Source: Chryseobacterium indoltheticum
GTDB taxonomy: Bacteria > Bacteroidota > Bacteroidia > Flavobacteriales > Weeksellaceae
NCBI RefSeq assembly: GCF_003815915.1
Contig: NZ_CP033929.1
Coordinates: 1,488,001-1,552,000 of the forward strand
Length of the DNA: 64,000 bases
Direction of reading: 5' to 3'
Shown in pieces: positions 17,005 through 24,728 of this stretch. The notes below the pieces were generated by a model. It was not told where the DNA came from, made no database searches, and was given only the letters and a program-made list of their open reading frames with translations. How positions within the stretch are numbered: position 1 is the stretch's first letter; every line of letters begins with the position of its first letter. The position numbers and the translations under genes are program-made.

Positions 17005-17056
17005 ACACATAGTGGAATAAATATTTGGTTTATATTCCACAATGTGTATATATTTG
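17005..17056 (+). promoter_or_regulatory. Early promoter with a palindromic operator
   Basis: A -33 TTTG at 17024 and a -7 TATATTTG at 17049-17056 (21-bp spacer) drive the early operon. An imperfect palindrome with 17-bp arms (17005-17021 ACACATAGTGGAATAAA; 17031-17047 TATATTCCACAATGTGT) spans the promoter core. Repressor bound here would block polymerase and could also affect its own gene, 36 bp to the left. Confidence 0.75.
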
Positions 17057-17079
17057 TTTCAACAAAACATTACAACGTT

Positions 17080-17316
17080 ATGCAAAGTACAAAGATAAAA
17101 AAAAGACTTAAAGTAAAAGATACGGTATACCGTAAAATACTTGATGATTTTGGTTTAAGAGATAAACTTATTGAAATCACAGGATTAAGAGAATCGGGAG
17201 TTTTAGCTTTTGCTTACCGAAAATCAGAGAGAGCGGTTCGGGATTTTGAAGTAATGCAAGCTATCAAAGAACACACTGGATGGACTGATAAAGAAATTTT
17301 TGAAGAAGAAAAATAA
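17080..17316 (+). CDS. Small early protein, possible DNA-binding regulator
   Basis: 78 residues from ATG 17080; a GTG at 17044 lies upstream of the promoter element and is rejected. The protein is basic at the N-terminus and has a helix pattern (DKLIEITGLRESGVLAFAYRK) that could be a helix-turn-helix. As first gene of the early operon under the palindromic operator it is a Cro-like candidate. This is an inference from position. Confidence 0.6.
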   Translation: MQSTKIKKRLKVKDTVYRKILDDFGLRDKLIEITGLRESGVLAFAYRKSERAVRDFEVMQAIKEHTGWTDKEIFEEEK

Positions 17317-17321
17317 TCAAC

Positions 17322-17564
17322 ATGGTAAGTGTAAATAAAAAGCAGTTAGAAACTCTTCGGGTTAATGTTTGGAAGCAGGGCGAATTGATAGAAAAATTAA
17401 CTAGAGACAATGAATTAATGAAAAATCAAATAACAATTTTGGAATCTATCGAGGAGAAAACAGTAAGTGGAGTGGAAGCCACGATAAGCCCAGAAAGAAT
17501 ATTGACTCGTAGAGGATCTAACTCTAAAAAATTGGCACTTGTTCAAGCAATTAATAAAAAATGA
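17322..17564 (+). CDS. Small coiled-coil protein
   Basis: 80 residues. The N-terminal half is a coiled coil (LETLRVNVWKQGELIEKLTR), the C-terminal part basic. It follows the previous gene by 5 bp in the early operon. No family recognised. Confidence 0.6.
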   Translation: MVSVNKKQLETLRVNVWKQGELIEKLTRDNELMKNQITILESIEEKTVSGVEATISPERILTRRGSNSKKLALVQAINKK

Positions 17565-17568
17565 AAAG

Positions 17569-17790
17569 ATGCAAACTATATCTCAACATAGAGCTGAAAA
17601 AATAGCTAGAAATATAAATGCAATGGACACTTCTTATCAATACATCGACAATTTGAGAAAGTGGAAATTCTGGGATAGACTTGATAATAAATTGAGATCC
17701 ATTCTTTCAACACTTACCCCGGAAGACAAGAACGTTATCGCACAAATGTGCGAAGAAAAAGAAGCTAAATACTTCGGAATTAAAAATTAA
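17569..17790 (+). CDS. Small hypothetical early protein
   Basis: 73 residues from ATG 17569, 4 bp after the preceding stop. Charged and helical (RAEKIARNINAMDTSYQYID; LTPEDKNVIAQMCEEK). No family recognised. A weak hairpin GCCACCTG / CAGATGGC follows at 17795-17816. Confidence 0.55.
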   Translation: MQTISQHRAEKIARNINAMDTSYQYIDNLRKWKFWDRLDNKLRSILSTLTPEDKNVIAQMCEEKEAKYFGIKN

Positions 17791-17845
17791 AAAAGCCACC
17801 TGTTGGCGCAGATGGCAATTATAACATTTTAAAAACGTATTTGAC

Positions 17846-18025
17846 ATGACAAAAGTACAAAAAAAATCAAACAGAGCGAAAAAAGTATTGAAGTCAATAC
17901 TAAAATCATTTATCAGAATTGATAAAATTCCAATCACGGAAAATGGGAAAACAGCAGAATACTGTACAATGTATGTTTTCGGAATTATGGTTTGTTCAGA
18001 CATCTATCCATCTAAAGTTTACTAA
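17846..18025 (+). CDS. Very small hypothetical early protein
   Basis: 59 codons. Basic N-terminus (MTKVQKKSNRAKKVLKSILK), then a neutral tail ending SDIYPSKVY. It fills the gap before the annealing-protein gene and stops 1 bp before that start, which supports it being real. Function unknown. Confidence 0.45.
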   Translation: MTKVQKKSNRAKKVLKSILKSFIRIDKIPITENGKTAEYCTMYVFGIMVCSDIYPSKVY

Positions 18026-18026
18026 C

Positions 18027-18602
18027 ATGAATCTGAAAGACTTAAAAAAACCGCTACAACTAAAATGGCGAGTGAAAGCTTTAAAGCCGGATAACAAGAA
18101 TCCAAAAGAAATGGTATTGGTTCCTTATGTAGATGCAAGACAGGTGCAGGATAGATTAGATGATGTTTTAGAAGCTCGTAACTGGCAAGATGATTATTTC
18201 GAGGTGAAAGGAAAGCAGTTCTGTAAAATAGGGATTAAAATAGGTGAAGAGTGGATTTGGAAAGGTGACTCTGGAATTGAATCACATTTAGACCCAACGA
18301 AAGGCGAAACATCAGATGCTTTCAAAAGAGCTGCAGTACACTGGGGGATCAACCGTGACACGTATGAATTAGGAGAGATTACGATTAAATGCAAAGTTGT
18401 GAATGAATTACCGGTTCCGGTTGATTCAAAAGGAAATCAATTGAGCGGAGATACGCTTTTGGCAGAATGTAAAAGAATTTCTGCTTTGAAAGATTCAGAA
18501 TTGAAGTTTGACAGAAATGTATTGCCTTTAAAATCAGCAATCATTACAGAAGTAAAAAAAACTAGAAGTAATTCGCGTAAAAAAGCAGAACCACTACCAT
18601 GA
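18027..18602 (+). CDS. Rad52/Rad22-like single-strand annealing protein
   Basis: 191 residues from ATG 18027. It carries the Rad52/22 pattern: WRVKALKP, YVDARQVQDRLDDVL, the strand FCKIGIKI, acidic Gly turn GDSGIES, then KGETSDAFKRAAVHWGI. These phage proteins anneal complementary ssDNA during recombination and usually work with an exonuclease. The next gene overlaps it by 4 bp and encodes a RecB-type nuclease domain, so a SynExo-like pair is likely. Confidence 0.85.
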   Translation: MNLKDLKKPLQLKWRVKALKPDNKNPKEMVLVPYVDARQVQDRLDDVLEARNWQDDYFEVKGKQFCKIGIKIGEEWIWKGDSGIESHLDPTKGETSDAFKRAAVHWGINRDTYELGEITIKCKVVNELPVPVDSKGNQLSGDTLLAECKRISALKDSELKFDRNVLPLKSAIITEVKKTRSNSRKKAEPLP

Positions 18603-20725
18603 ATAAATATAAATCATATACAGCAGAAGAATTAGAGGAGCATAATAGCAACTATCTTATTTCTTCAATCTCATATTCAAAAGCAGATCAATTTGCAAGA
18701 AATCCAAAAGCTTTCGAAATGATATATCTGTACGGATACAGATCTAAATCATCATCTACTTCTGTTTCAGGAAAAGCTTATCACGAAGCTCACAAAAGAT
18801 ATTGGAAAGCTTATAAAGTAGGAGAAATTTTAACTCTACCAGAATTATGTGAAATAGCATATGAGTTTATCGAAGCTATTCCTGCAAATGAATGGAAGAC
18901 TCAAAAAACCACTCCCACAGTTGCTGAAGCTAAAATTGTGGCAACCAAGAAAGCAACACAATTAATCGAAAACTTCTACACAGAAAAATCTATTTACGAA
19001 GATCATATTGCTGAGATTCTAGATGTTGAAATAAAAATTACAGAATATCTTACAATTAACGGTGTTGATATTCCTCTTCCATTCGTGATGATCATTGATT
19101 TAGTTTTCAAATCGAAAGAAAATAAAATAATCATTGTAGATCATAAAAGTAGAATTTCATTCACTGATGAAAAGGAAATAGCTTTAGTAAGCGGAGATCA
19201 GGCAATCACCTACGTGAAAGGATACGAGGCTTACAGCGGTTTATTTGTAGATGAAGTTTGGTTTGCGGAAAATAAATCAAGCAAAAACAAAGATGCTTCA
19301 CAAATGCAATTAAAGATGTTTCCAATTATCATGGATTATGATACTAGAATTCTTCATGAAGTTTTATTGTATGAGCCAATAAAAAAGATGATTGAGGCTG
19401 TTTCTGACCCTGATTTCCTATACATCATAAACAAGAGTGATAATTACATTGATCTGGCTGAATTACTAGAGTTCTGGTCAAAAACACAGATAAACGAAGT
19501 AGACGAATTTGATATTGATGAAACTAAAAGAGATCTTTTATCAAAGAGACATCGCAAAATAAGAGATTCATCAATTAAAACAATCAGTCCAAAGATTATT
19601 AAAAACTTCCAGGCAAATGCAGCCTCATTTATTCAATTCGATTTAAGCACAGCAAACATGGAACCACAGAAAAAAATAGAACTTATCCTAAAATCATTCG
19701 GAGTTCACACACAAGTAGCACATACATTCAGCGGATTTTCTTCTAATACTTTTTTACTTGAAGTAGCTTCTGGAACTAAAATGTCATCAGTTCAAAGTTA
19801 TAAACTCGAAATAGCGAACGCTTTAAATGTTCCAAATGTTAGGATAGCAAAAGACTTGAAAGTTTTTGAAGGTAAAGCATATCTGGAAGTAGAAACAGGA
19901 AAGAAAAAAGATAAGTTTCTTCCATGGGATTCTACTGAATTGAAAGGTCAAAAAGTTCCAATTGGTAAAGATAATTTCGGCGAAACCATTCATTGGGATT
20001 TAGATAATCAGTCTACTCCATTCGTTTTGGTTTGCGGTGCTGCCGGTTCCGGAAAGTCTGGATGTTTAATTAGTGTAACGGAATATATTAAACGAATTCA
20101 TGAGGTTGATGAAATTATTATCCTTGATCCGAAGTTCGAATTCAGCCATTATGCTAACGATTCTAAAATTGAAGTTTTCAATGATATTCTTGATATTGAA
20201 AAGAGAGTTGAAGCTGTTGTAGATGAAATGAATGAGCTTATCAAAGCTGGTAAGAAAAAAAAGATTGTAATCATTTTTGACGAGTTCGCCGATGCTGTTG
20301 CTAATTCAAGAAAAGGAAAGGATTTAGAAATTTGGGAAAATGTTACAGTAGGATACTACAAGCAAACATCAGCAGAGTTGTTCATGGGGCTTCCTGCAAG
20401 TCCAAAAACTAAACTACAGAAGACCGGAACTTTAAACAGTCTTGAAGAAAATATGAGAATCATCAAGCAGAAAGGTAGATCAGTTGGGATCAGAGGAATA
20501 GATGCAACACAGAGAGCTTCTTCCAAAATTATCACCGGTGATGCTAAAGTAAATTACTCATTGATGATTTGCTTCCGAGTTCCTAAAGAGATTGACAGCC
20601 GTGTAGTGCTGGATGATGCAGGAGCGGAAATTCTAACGGGTATGGGTGATGGATTATTTAAATCGCCTGAGTATCCGGATTTGGTGAGATTTCAATCATT
20701 CTACAAACAACCGGAATCAGCATGA
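18599..20725 (+). CDS. RecB-type PD-(D/E)XK nuclease fused to an FtsK/SpoIIIE translocase
   Basis: 708 residues. The N-terminal 1-310 is a RecB-like nuclease: SGKAYHEAHKRYW (His 62/65), IIDLVF (Asp167), VDHKS (Asp181, Lys183) and the QAITY motif (Gln201, Tyr205). Residues 355-455 resemble the FtsK beta domain. Residues 456-700 are the motor: GAAGSGKS (480-487), IVIIFDE (about 556-562), and the FtsK signatures DATQRASSKIITGDAK, DSRVVLDDAGAEILTGMGDG. The KOPS-reading gamma domain is absent. It overlaps the annealing gene (ATGA) and the next gene. A processive DNA-end nuclease feeding the annealing protein is the simplest role; DNA-packaging or defence roles cannot be excluded. Confidence 0.85.
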   Translation: MNKYKSYTAEELEEHNSNYLISSISYSKADQFARNPKAFEMIYLYGYRSKSSSTSVSGKAYHEAHKRYWKAYKVGEILTLPELCEIAYEFIEAIPANEWKTQKTTPTVAEAKIVATKKATQLIENFYTEKSIYEDHIAEILDVEIKITEYLTINGVDIPLPFVMIIDLVFKSKENKIIIVDHKSRISFTDEKEIALVSGDQAITYVKGYEAYSGLFVDEVWFAENKSSKNKDASQMQLKMFPIIMDYDTRILHEVLLYEPIKKMIEAVSDPDFLYIINKSDNYIDLAELLEFWSKTQINEVDEFDIDETKRDLLSKRHRKIRDSSIKTISPKIIKNFQANAASFIQFDLSTANMEPQKKIELILKSFGVHTQVAHTFSGFSSNTFLLEVASGTKMSSVQSYKLEIANALNVPNVRIAKDLKVFEGKAYLEVETGKKKDKFLPWDSTELKGQKVPIGKDNFGETIHWDLDNQSTPFVLVCGAAGSGKSGCLISVTEYIKRIHEVDEIIILDPKFEFSHYANDSKIEVFNDILDIEKRVEAVVDEMNELIKAGKKKKIVIIFDEFADAVANSRKGKDLEIWENVTVGYYKQTSAELFMGLPASPKTKLQKTGTLNSLEENMRIIKQKGRSVGIRGIDATQRASSKIITGDAKVNYSLMICFRVPKEIDSRVVLDDAGAEILTGMGDGLFKSPEYPDLVRFQSFYKQPESA

Positions 20726-21219
20726 TAAACAGCACTATAAAACCAAAAAGAGGACAGTGTTTAGATTGCCCTCCCGGAACTGAAAATTATCTAACGGCGA
20801 AAAGATGCGAACATCATTATAAAATTCACAGAGCTTTAGTAAACGCTGAAAAGAATAAGGATAAACTGCAAAAACCTAAAAAAGCAATTCCTAAAGTATC
20901 AGCGAAAAGAAAGATTGAAAATCCTCAGTACACAATAAAGAGACTTCAATTTTTAGCACAACCTGAAAATCTCAGATGTTTTATAGAAGGTTGCAATAAA
21001 AGAGCTGATACAGTTGAGCATACAATGGGAAGAAAAGGATTTGCAGACCAGTGGGCGAGAGATAACAACATCAGCCTATACTTAGATGTAAGATTCTGGA
21101 AACCGTGCTGTAATGACCACAATCTTGAATTAGAAAGAAATCCGGAATTGTCGCAAAAATATCAACTCAGTAAAATTTCAGGAAATGCCAAAATTCAAAA
21201 AGAGAATCAACATCGATAA
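20722..21219 (+). CDS. Zinc-binding HNH-like protein of the recombination module
   Basis: 165 residues. An N-terminal Cys pair (CLDCPPG) with CEHH forms a possible zinc finger. The C-terminal part has C-x4-C (CFIEGC), EHTMGRKG, then CCNDHNLELE, an HNH/NinG-like arrangement of His and Cys. NinG-type proteins act in phage recombination. It overlaps the nuclease-FtsK gene by 4 bp. Family assignment is tentative; a nuclease-related role is likely. Confidence 0.6.
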   Translation: MINSTIKPKRGQCLDCPPGTENYLTAKRCEHHYKIHRALVNAEKNKDKLQKPKKAIPKVSAKRKIENPQYTIKRLQFLAQPENLRCFIEGCNKRADTVEHTMGRKGFADQWARDNNISLYLDVRFWKPCCNDHNLELERNPELSQKYQLSKISGNAKIQKENQHR

Positions 21220-21451
21220 CGCCACAGCTTTCAAATTAGAATATAACGATGCATCAGGCGAACTCAAAGAAAAGGAATTTACTTCTTACAAATTAATGGA
21301 GCAATTCCACTCAAGACAAGAAGCTTTTCTATATCTGGATTTACGACGGTTCGCTAAAGTTGAAGATAAATGGTACCGATTTTTAAAGCTTCGTTCTCCA
21401 TTTGTTTTTCAAGAAGAACTAGATTTTATAAACAAATCTTTCACTGAATAA
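21185..21451 (+). CDS. Small hypothetical protein
   Basis: 88 residues starting MPKFKKRINIDNATAFKLEY; it overlaps the previous gene by 35 bp. Mixed alpha/beta with aromatic residues near the end (WYRFLKLRSPFVFQ). No family recognised. The short gap to the next gene has only AT-rich leader. Confidence 0.6.
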   Translation: MPKFKKRINIDNATAFKLEYNDASGELKEKEFTSYKLMEQFHSRQEAFLYLDLRRFAKVEDKWYRFLKLRSPFVFQEELDFINKSFTE

Positions 21452-21528
21452 GTGAATCCGAAAATCTTCAAACAAATATAATTGAAGAACATTAAACTCA
21501 AAATAATTAACACTAAAAATAATTTATT

Positions 21529-21771
21529 ATGCCAAATTTTACAGCAATGTTCCAGTATTCAGCAGATACTTTTTCTGTAGTACATAACAACGCATCAAGA
21601 CCTAAACCGAACGATTCCGCAACGGTTTATTGGAAAACTACCCTACACAGAAAGAACCGTTCAAGCCACAATCTTAACATCGTAGAGGTATTGGAAACAA
21701 GAAGTCACAAAACAGACCCATACGCCTTAATTAGTATCGTACGATGTGAAGCTCAATTTGATGAAGGATAA
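21529..21771 (+). CDS. Small hypothetical protein
   Basis: 80 residues starting MPNFTAMFQYSADTF. Beta-rich, ending with acidic residues. Its TAA overlaps the next ATG (TAATG). No family recognised. Confidence 0.6.
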   Translation: MPNFTAMFQYSADTFSVVHNNASRPKPNDSATVYWKTTLHRKNRSSHNLNIVEVLETRSHKTDPYALISIVRCEAQFDEG

Positions 21772-21938
21772 TGGATTTAGGTGAAACTAAAACCCTAAAC
21801 AAAGACAACAAGTACAAAGAATCTGTCTGGGGAAAGAAAGGAGAAAGAGTAAAGATAATCTCTGTAAGCGGAAACGCTGTAATATATGAAAATAGTAAAG
21901 GGGTGAGATACCCTTGTAATGTTAAAGATTTGGATTAA
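21771..21938 (+). CDS. Very small hypothetical protein
   Basis: 55 codons starting MDLGETKTLNKD, with a strand pattern GERVKIISVSGNAVIYE typical of small SH3-like beta barrels. It fits exactly between neighbours: start overlaps the previous stop, stop is directly followed by the next ATG. This tight packing supports it. Confidence 0.6.
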   Translation: MDLGETKTLNKDNKYKESVWGKKGERVKIISVSGNAVIYENSKGVRYPCNVKDLD

Positions 21939-22919
21939 ATGATAGTATTAACACCGATTTCAGGAGGAAAAGACAGTCAAGCAGCAACGCTTTGGGCAGA
22001 AAACAAATTTGGTTTAAAAAGCCTCACGGGTGTTTTTTGTGATGTCAAGTGGGAAGCTGATGAAACATATTTACATATCGATTACTTTACTCAAAAGCTT
22101 GGTATTAATTTCAAAGTATTGACATCAAAAAAATATGATGGAATGGTTGATTTGGCAGTTAAAAGAGGTCGCTTTCCTTCTACTACTGCTCGGTTCTGCA
22201 CCGAAGAATTAAAGATTTTCCCAATGATTGACTATATATTAACTCTCGAAGATCACATAATTGTAGTTGATGGAATCAGAGCAGATGAGAGTGCAAAACG
22301 GTCAAAAATGGAAGCCGAATGTAGATACTTTAAATACTACTTTGAGCCTTATCAAACAAACACGATGATTGTGGAATCATTTGCTGATAAACCTCCAGTA
22401 TCTCTGAATCAAAAAAAGAAATTAAAGAAAGCGCAAGACCGTTTAGCAATTGGCAAAGATGATCCTAAATATTACACTTATCGAAAAAAAGATGTTATAA
22501 AATGGTGTGAAAAGTATGATGACAGTGTGATAAGGCCTTGTTTCCACATGACAGGTGATGAAGTGATTTATTATTCTTTAAATCGTGGGTATGATATTAA
22601 CCCGAGATATAAAAGAGGTTATAAAAGGGTTGGATGTGACCCATGTATAATGGAAGACATCCCAAGCATTACCCTAACGGTGAAAGAATCACCATCAACA
22701 ATAATTAAAGTTAAAGATGCAGAACTGAAAGCTAATTCTTCTTTTTTTCCACCTGATAAAATTCCAAAAAGGTATCATAGTAAAGTAGATAAAAAAGGCA
22801 AATCATATCCCACAATGGGTGATGTTGAAAGATACATTAATGATAAAACGGCTACACCTGATATGTTTATATCAGATCCTGTATTTAAATGCAGATCACA
22901 TTATAACATCTGCGAATAG
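21939..22919 (+). CDS. PP-loop ATPase of the PAPS reductase/DndC-like superfamily
   Basis: 326 residues. The N-terminal PP-loop SGGKDSQA (residues 8-15) marks the adenylating ATP pyrophosphatase fold. RFCTEELKIFP carries a Cys at the PAPS-reductase/DndC sulfur position, and CDPC lies in the C-terminal part (a possible Fe-S or zinc site). This superfamily activates substrates for sulfur transfer. In phages it is sometimes linked to DNA or tRNA modification, and a C5 methyltransferase is encoded nearby. No DndA/B/D partners are present, so classical phosphorothioation is not supported. The substrate is unknown. Confidence 0.75.
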   Translation: MIVLTPISGGKDSQAATLWAENKFGLKSLTGVFCDVKWEADETYLHIDYFTQKLGINFKVLTSKKYDGMVDLAVKRGRFPSTTARFCTEELKIFPMIDYILTLEDHIIVVDGIRADESAKRSKMEAECRYFKYYFEPYQTNTMIVESFADKPPVSLNQKKKLKKAQDRLAIGKDDPKYYTYRKKDVIKWCEKYDDSVIRPCFHMTGDEVIYYSLNRGYDINPRYKRGYKRVGCDPCIMEDIPSITLTVKESPSTIIKVKDAELKANSSFFPPDKIPKRYHSKVDKKGKSYPTMGDVERYINDKTATPDMFISDPVFKCRSHYNICE

Positions 22920-22947
22920 AGTTAGCATAACCTTACAAATTATTAAA

Positions 22948-23676
22948 ATGGCAGACGACAAAAACGGTTTTCTTCTTTACAAAGATCTTATCAAAACTGT
23001 ACAAAAATTACCAATGGAAAAAGCCGGGGAATTATTCATGCACATTCTAAAATATGTAAATGATGAAAATCCTGAGACAAATGATTTGCTCATTGAAGTA
23101 GCTTTTGAACCAGTAAAGCAGAAATTAAAAAGAGATCTTAAAAAATACGAAGAAACAAAAGAGAAGAACAGAGAAAACGCTAACAAGCGATGGCAAAAGG
23201 ATAAACCCACCGCATTAAATGAAATGCCAAATAATGCGACCGCATCCGACTGTATACCAGAAGATACCAAACATGCCGATAGTGATACTGTTAATGATAG
23301 TGGTAATGATACTGATACTGTAACTGATATTCTTTTAGAAAAAGAAACAAAAGAGGAAAATTTACATTTTCCAGAATCTCAAGATTTATTTTCTGATAAT
23401 GAGGTAAAAACGGATTCTGAAGAAAAACCCAAAAAAGTTGCGCAAAAAAAGGTATTCCGGCCGCCGACAGTTCAGGAAGTTCAAATTTACTGTAACGAAA
23501 GAAAAAACGGAATATCGGCTTTTAGCTTCGTAAACTTTTATCAGGCGAAAGATTGGATGATAGGAAAAAATAAAATGAAAGATTGGCAAGCGGCCGTACA
23601 TACTTGGGAACAAAAAGAGAAAGAAAATGGACAATCAAAAACAGCAAAATCACTCACGCAAGCAGCCAGAAGATAG
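22948..23676 (+). CDS. Phage replication-initiation-like protein (DUF6291-type)
   Basis: 242 residues from ATG 22948; a longer start would run into the previous gene. Residues 1-70 (NGFLLYKDLIKTVQKLP, AGELFMHILKYVNDENPETN) match the DUF6291-type N-terminal module of phage replication proteins. A disordered acidic linker with many Asp/Thr follows. The C-terminal part (PPTVQEVQIYCNERKNGISA, YQAKDWMIGKNKMKDWQAAV) resembles the DnaD-like C-terminal helix set. It overlaps the helicase-loader gene by 50 bp. Likely acts at the phage origin. Confidence 0.7.
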   Translation: MADDKNGFLLYKDLIKTVQKLPMEKAGELFMHILKYVNDENPETNDLLIEVAFEPVKQKLKRDLKKYEETKEKNRENANKRWQKDKPTALNEMPNNATASDCIPEDTKHADSDTVNDSGNDTDTVTDILLEKETKEENLHFPESQDLFSDNEVKTDSEEKPKKVAQKKVFRPPTVQEVQIYCNERKNGISAFSFVNFYQAKDWMIGKNKMKDWQAAVHTWEQKEKENGQSKTAKSLTQAARR

Positions 23677-24577
23677 TGTTTTAGTACAACCGAGAAAAAC
23701 TAAACTTATTGAAGCGCTTCTGGGGTTAAGTGATGAAAATCCAATTGCTAAAAAAGCAAATCCAATTTTGCAAAAATATCTGAAAGAATATGAGGAGTAT
23801 CAGAAAAAACACGTTGATCACCTTAATTCTTTGCAAAAAAAAGAGATTGAAGTGCTTCCGGAATTACAGCCAATAAATCCTGAAAGCTTGTATGATTTGT
23901 TTATTCAGGTTTTTGAATTTGTTCACGGAAAACCATTTGTAGAATCTCACAATGATTTTGGTTCAAGAAAATTAGCAAGAACATTAGTTTCTTACTTCAT
24001 TGGTAATAAAAACTTTTATAAAAGCCCACTTCTGAACGATAAATCTGAACCAAATTTAAACAAAGGATTGGCTATTTTCGGAGATTTTGGAGTTGGAAAG
24101 TCTGCAGTAATTGAAACATTTCATGTGATATTCAAAACAGCAGAAAACAACAGAGTTATTGTGAAAGATAAATTTGGTACCGATCAAATTCTAGGAAGAT
24201 ATAAACTGTCATTTGGTTTTAATACAAGCAATTCCGTAGTGCAGGAATATGAAGCGATAAACAGATCAAACAAAGAATCTGAAAAAGAGTATAAGTTGAA
24301 TTTATTCAATAAACGCCATCATTTTGGTTATCGCAATTACGATGATATAATGAGCGAAAGAACAGCAAGTAACTACGGGAAATTAGAACTATTTAAAGAG
24401 ATTTTTGAAGAAAGATATGCGAACAAAGCTAAAACGCTGATCTCCCTTAATTACCATGAGAACAGCTTGGAAAAGACATTAGAAGTTTATGCTGAAAAAT
24501 ATGGAGAAAGACTTTATGATAGATTCTTTGAAATGTTCAACATCATCGAATTACGAGGCAACAGCCTTAGAAAGTGA
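23627..24577 (+). CDS. DnaC-like AAA+ helicase loader
   Basis: 316 residues. Walker A GDFGVGKS at about residues 152-159. The N-terminal 100 residues are helical and probably bind helicase. The C-terminal part has YHENSLEKTLEVYAEKYGERLYDRFFEMFNIIELRG, the DnaC-type end with the arginine-finger region YGERLYDRF. It follows the initiation-like gene with overlap, a common phage replication pair. Likely loads the host DnaB helicase. Confidence 0.82.
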   Translation: MDNQKQQNHSRKQPEDSVLVQPRKTKLIEALLGLSDENPIAKKANPILQKYLKEYEEYQKKHVDHLNSLQKKEIEVLPELQPINPESLYDLFIQVFEFVHGKPFVESHNDFGSRKLARTLVSYFIGNKNFYKSPLLNDKSEPNLNKGLAIFGDFGVGKSAVIETFHVIFKTAENNRVIVKDKFGTDQILGRYKLSFGFNTSNSVVQEYEAINRSNKESEKEYKLNLFNKRHHFGYRNYDDIMSERTASNYGKLELFKEIFEERYANKAKTLISLNYHENSLEKTLEVYAEKYGERLYDRFFEMFNIIELRGNSLRK

Positions 24578-24728
24578 AAAAATAGAAGCTTTCAAAAGCA
24601 TCTACCAGAAGAACCGAAACGAAAAGAAACCCGTTAAAATGCCTTTCGAAATACTCTCTAATTATCAGCAGTTTTTTGAAGTGGAAACGGTTAAAACATT
24701 TACACAAAAATCAAGTAGGAAGAAATGA
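24516..24728 (+). CDS. Small hypothetical protein overlapping the loader gene
   Basis: About 70 residues from ATG 24516, overlapping the loader gene by 62 bp and the methyltransferase start by 4 bp (ATGA). Charged and helical (ESEKIEAFKSIYQKNRNEKK). The start is uncertain. The 4-bp coupling to the next gene supports translation. Confidence 0.5.
   Translation: MIDSLKCSTSSNYEATALESEKIEAFKSIYQKNRNEKKPVKMPFEILSNYQQFFEVETVKTFTQKSSRKK

Noticed and set aside
17707..18003. 98-codon minus-strand frame
   Set aside because: It lies across the early operon genes and the 59-codon gene, and it has no promoter. Phe/Ser-rich composition is typical of antisense frames here.
22819..22947. Longer start of the replication-initiation-like gene
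   Set aside because: It would overlap the PP-loop gene by 101 bp and adds residues unlike the family; ATG 22948 starts the conserved domain.
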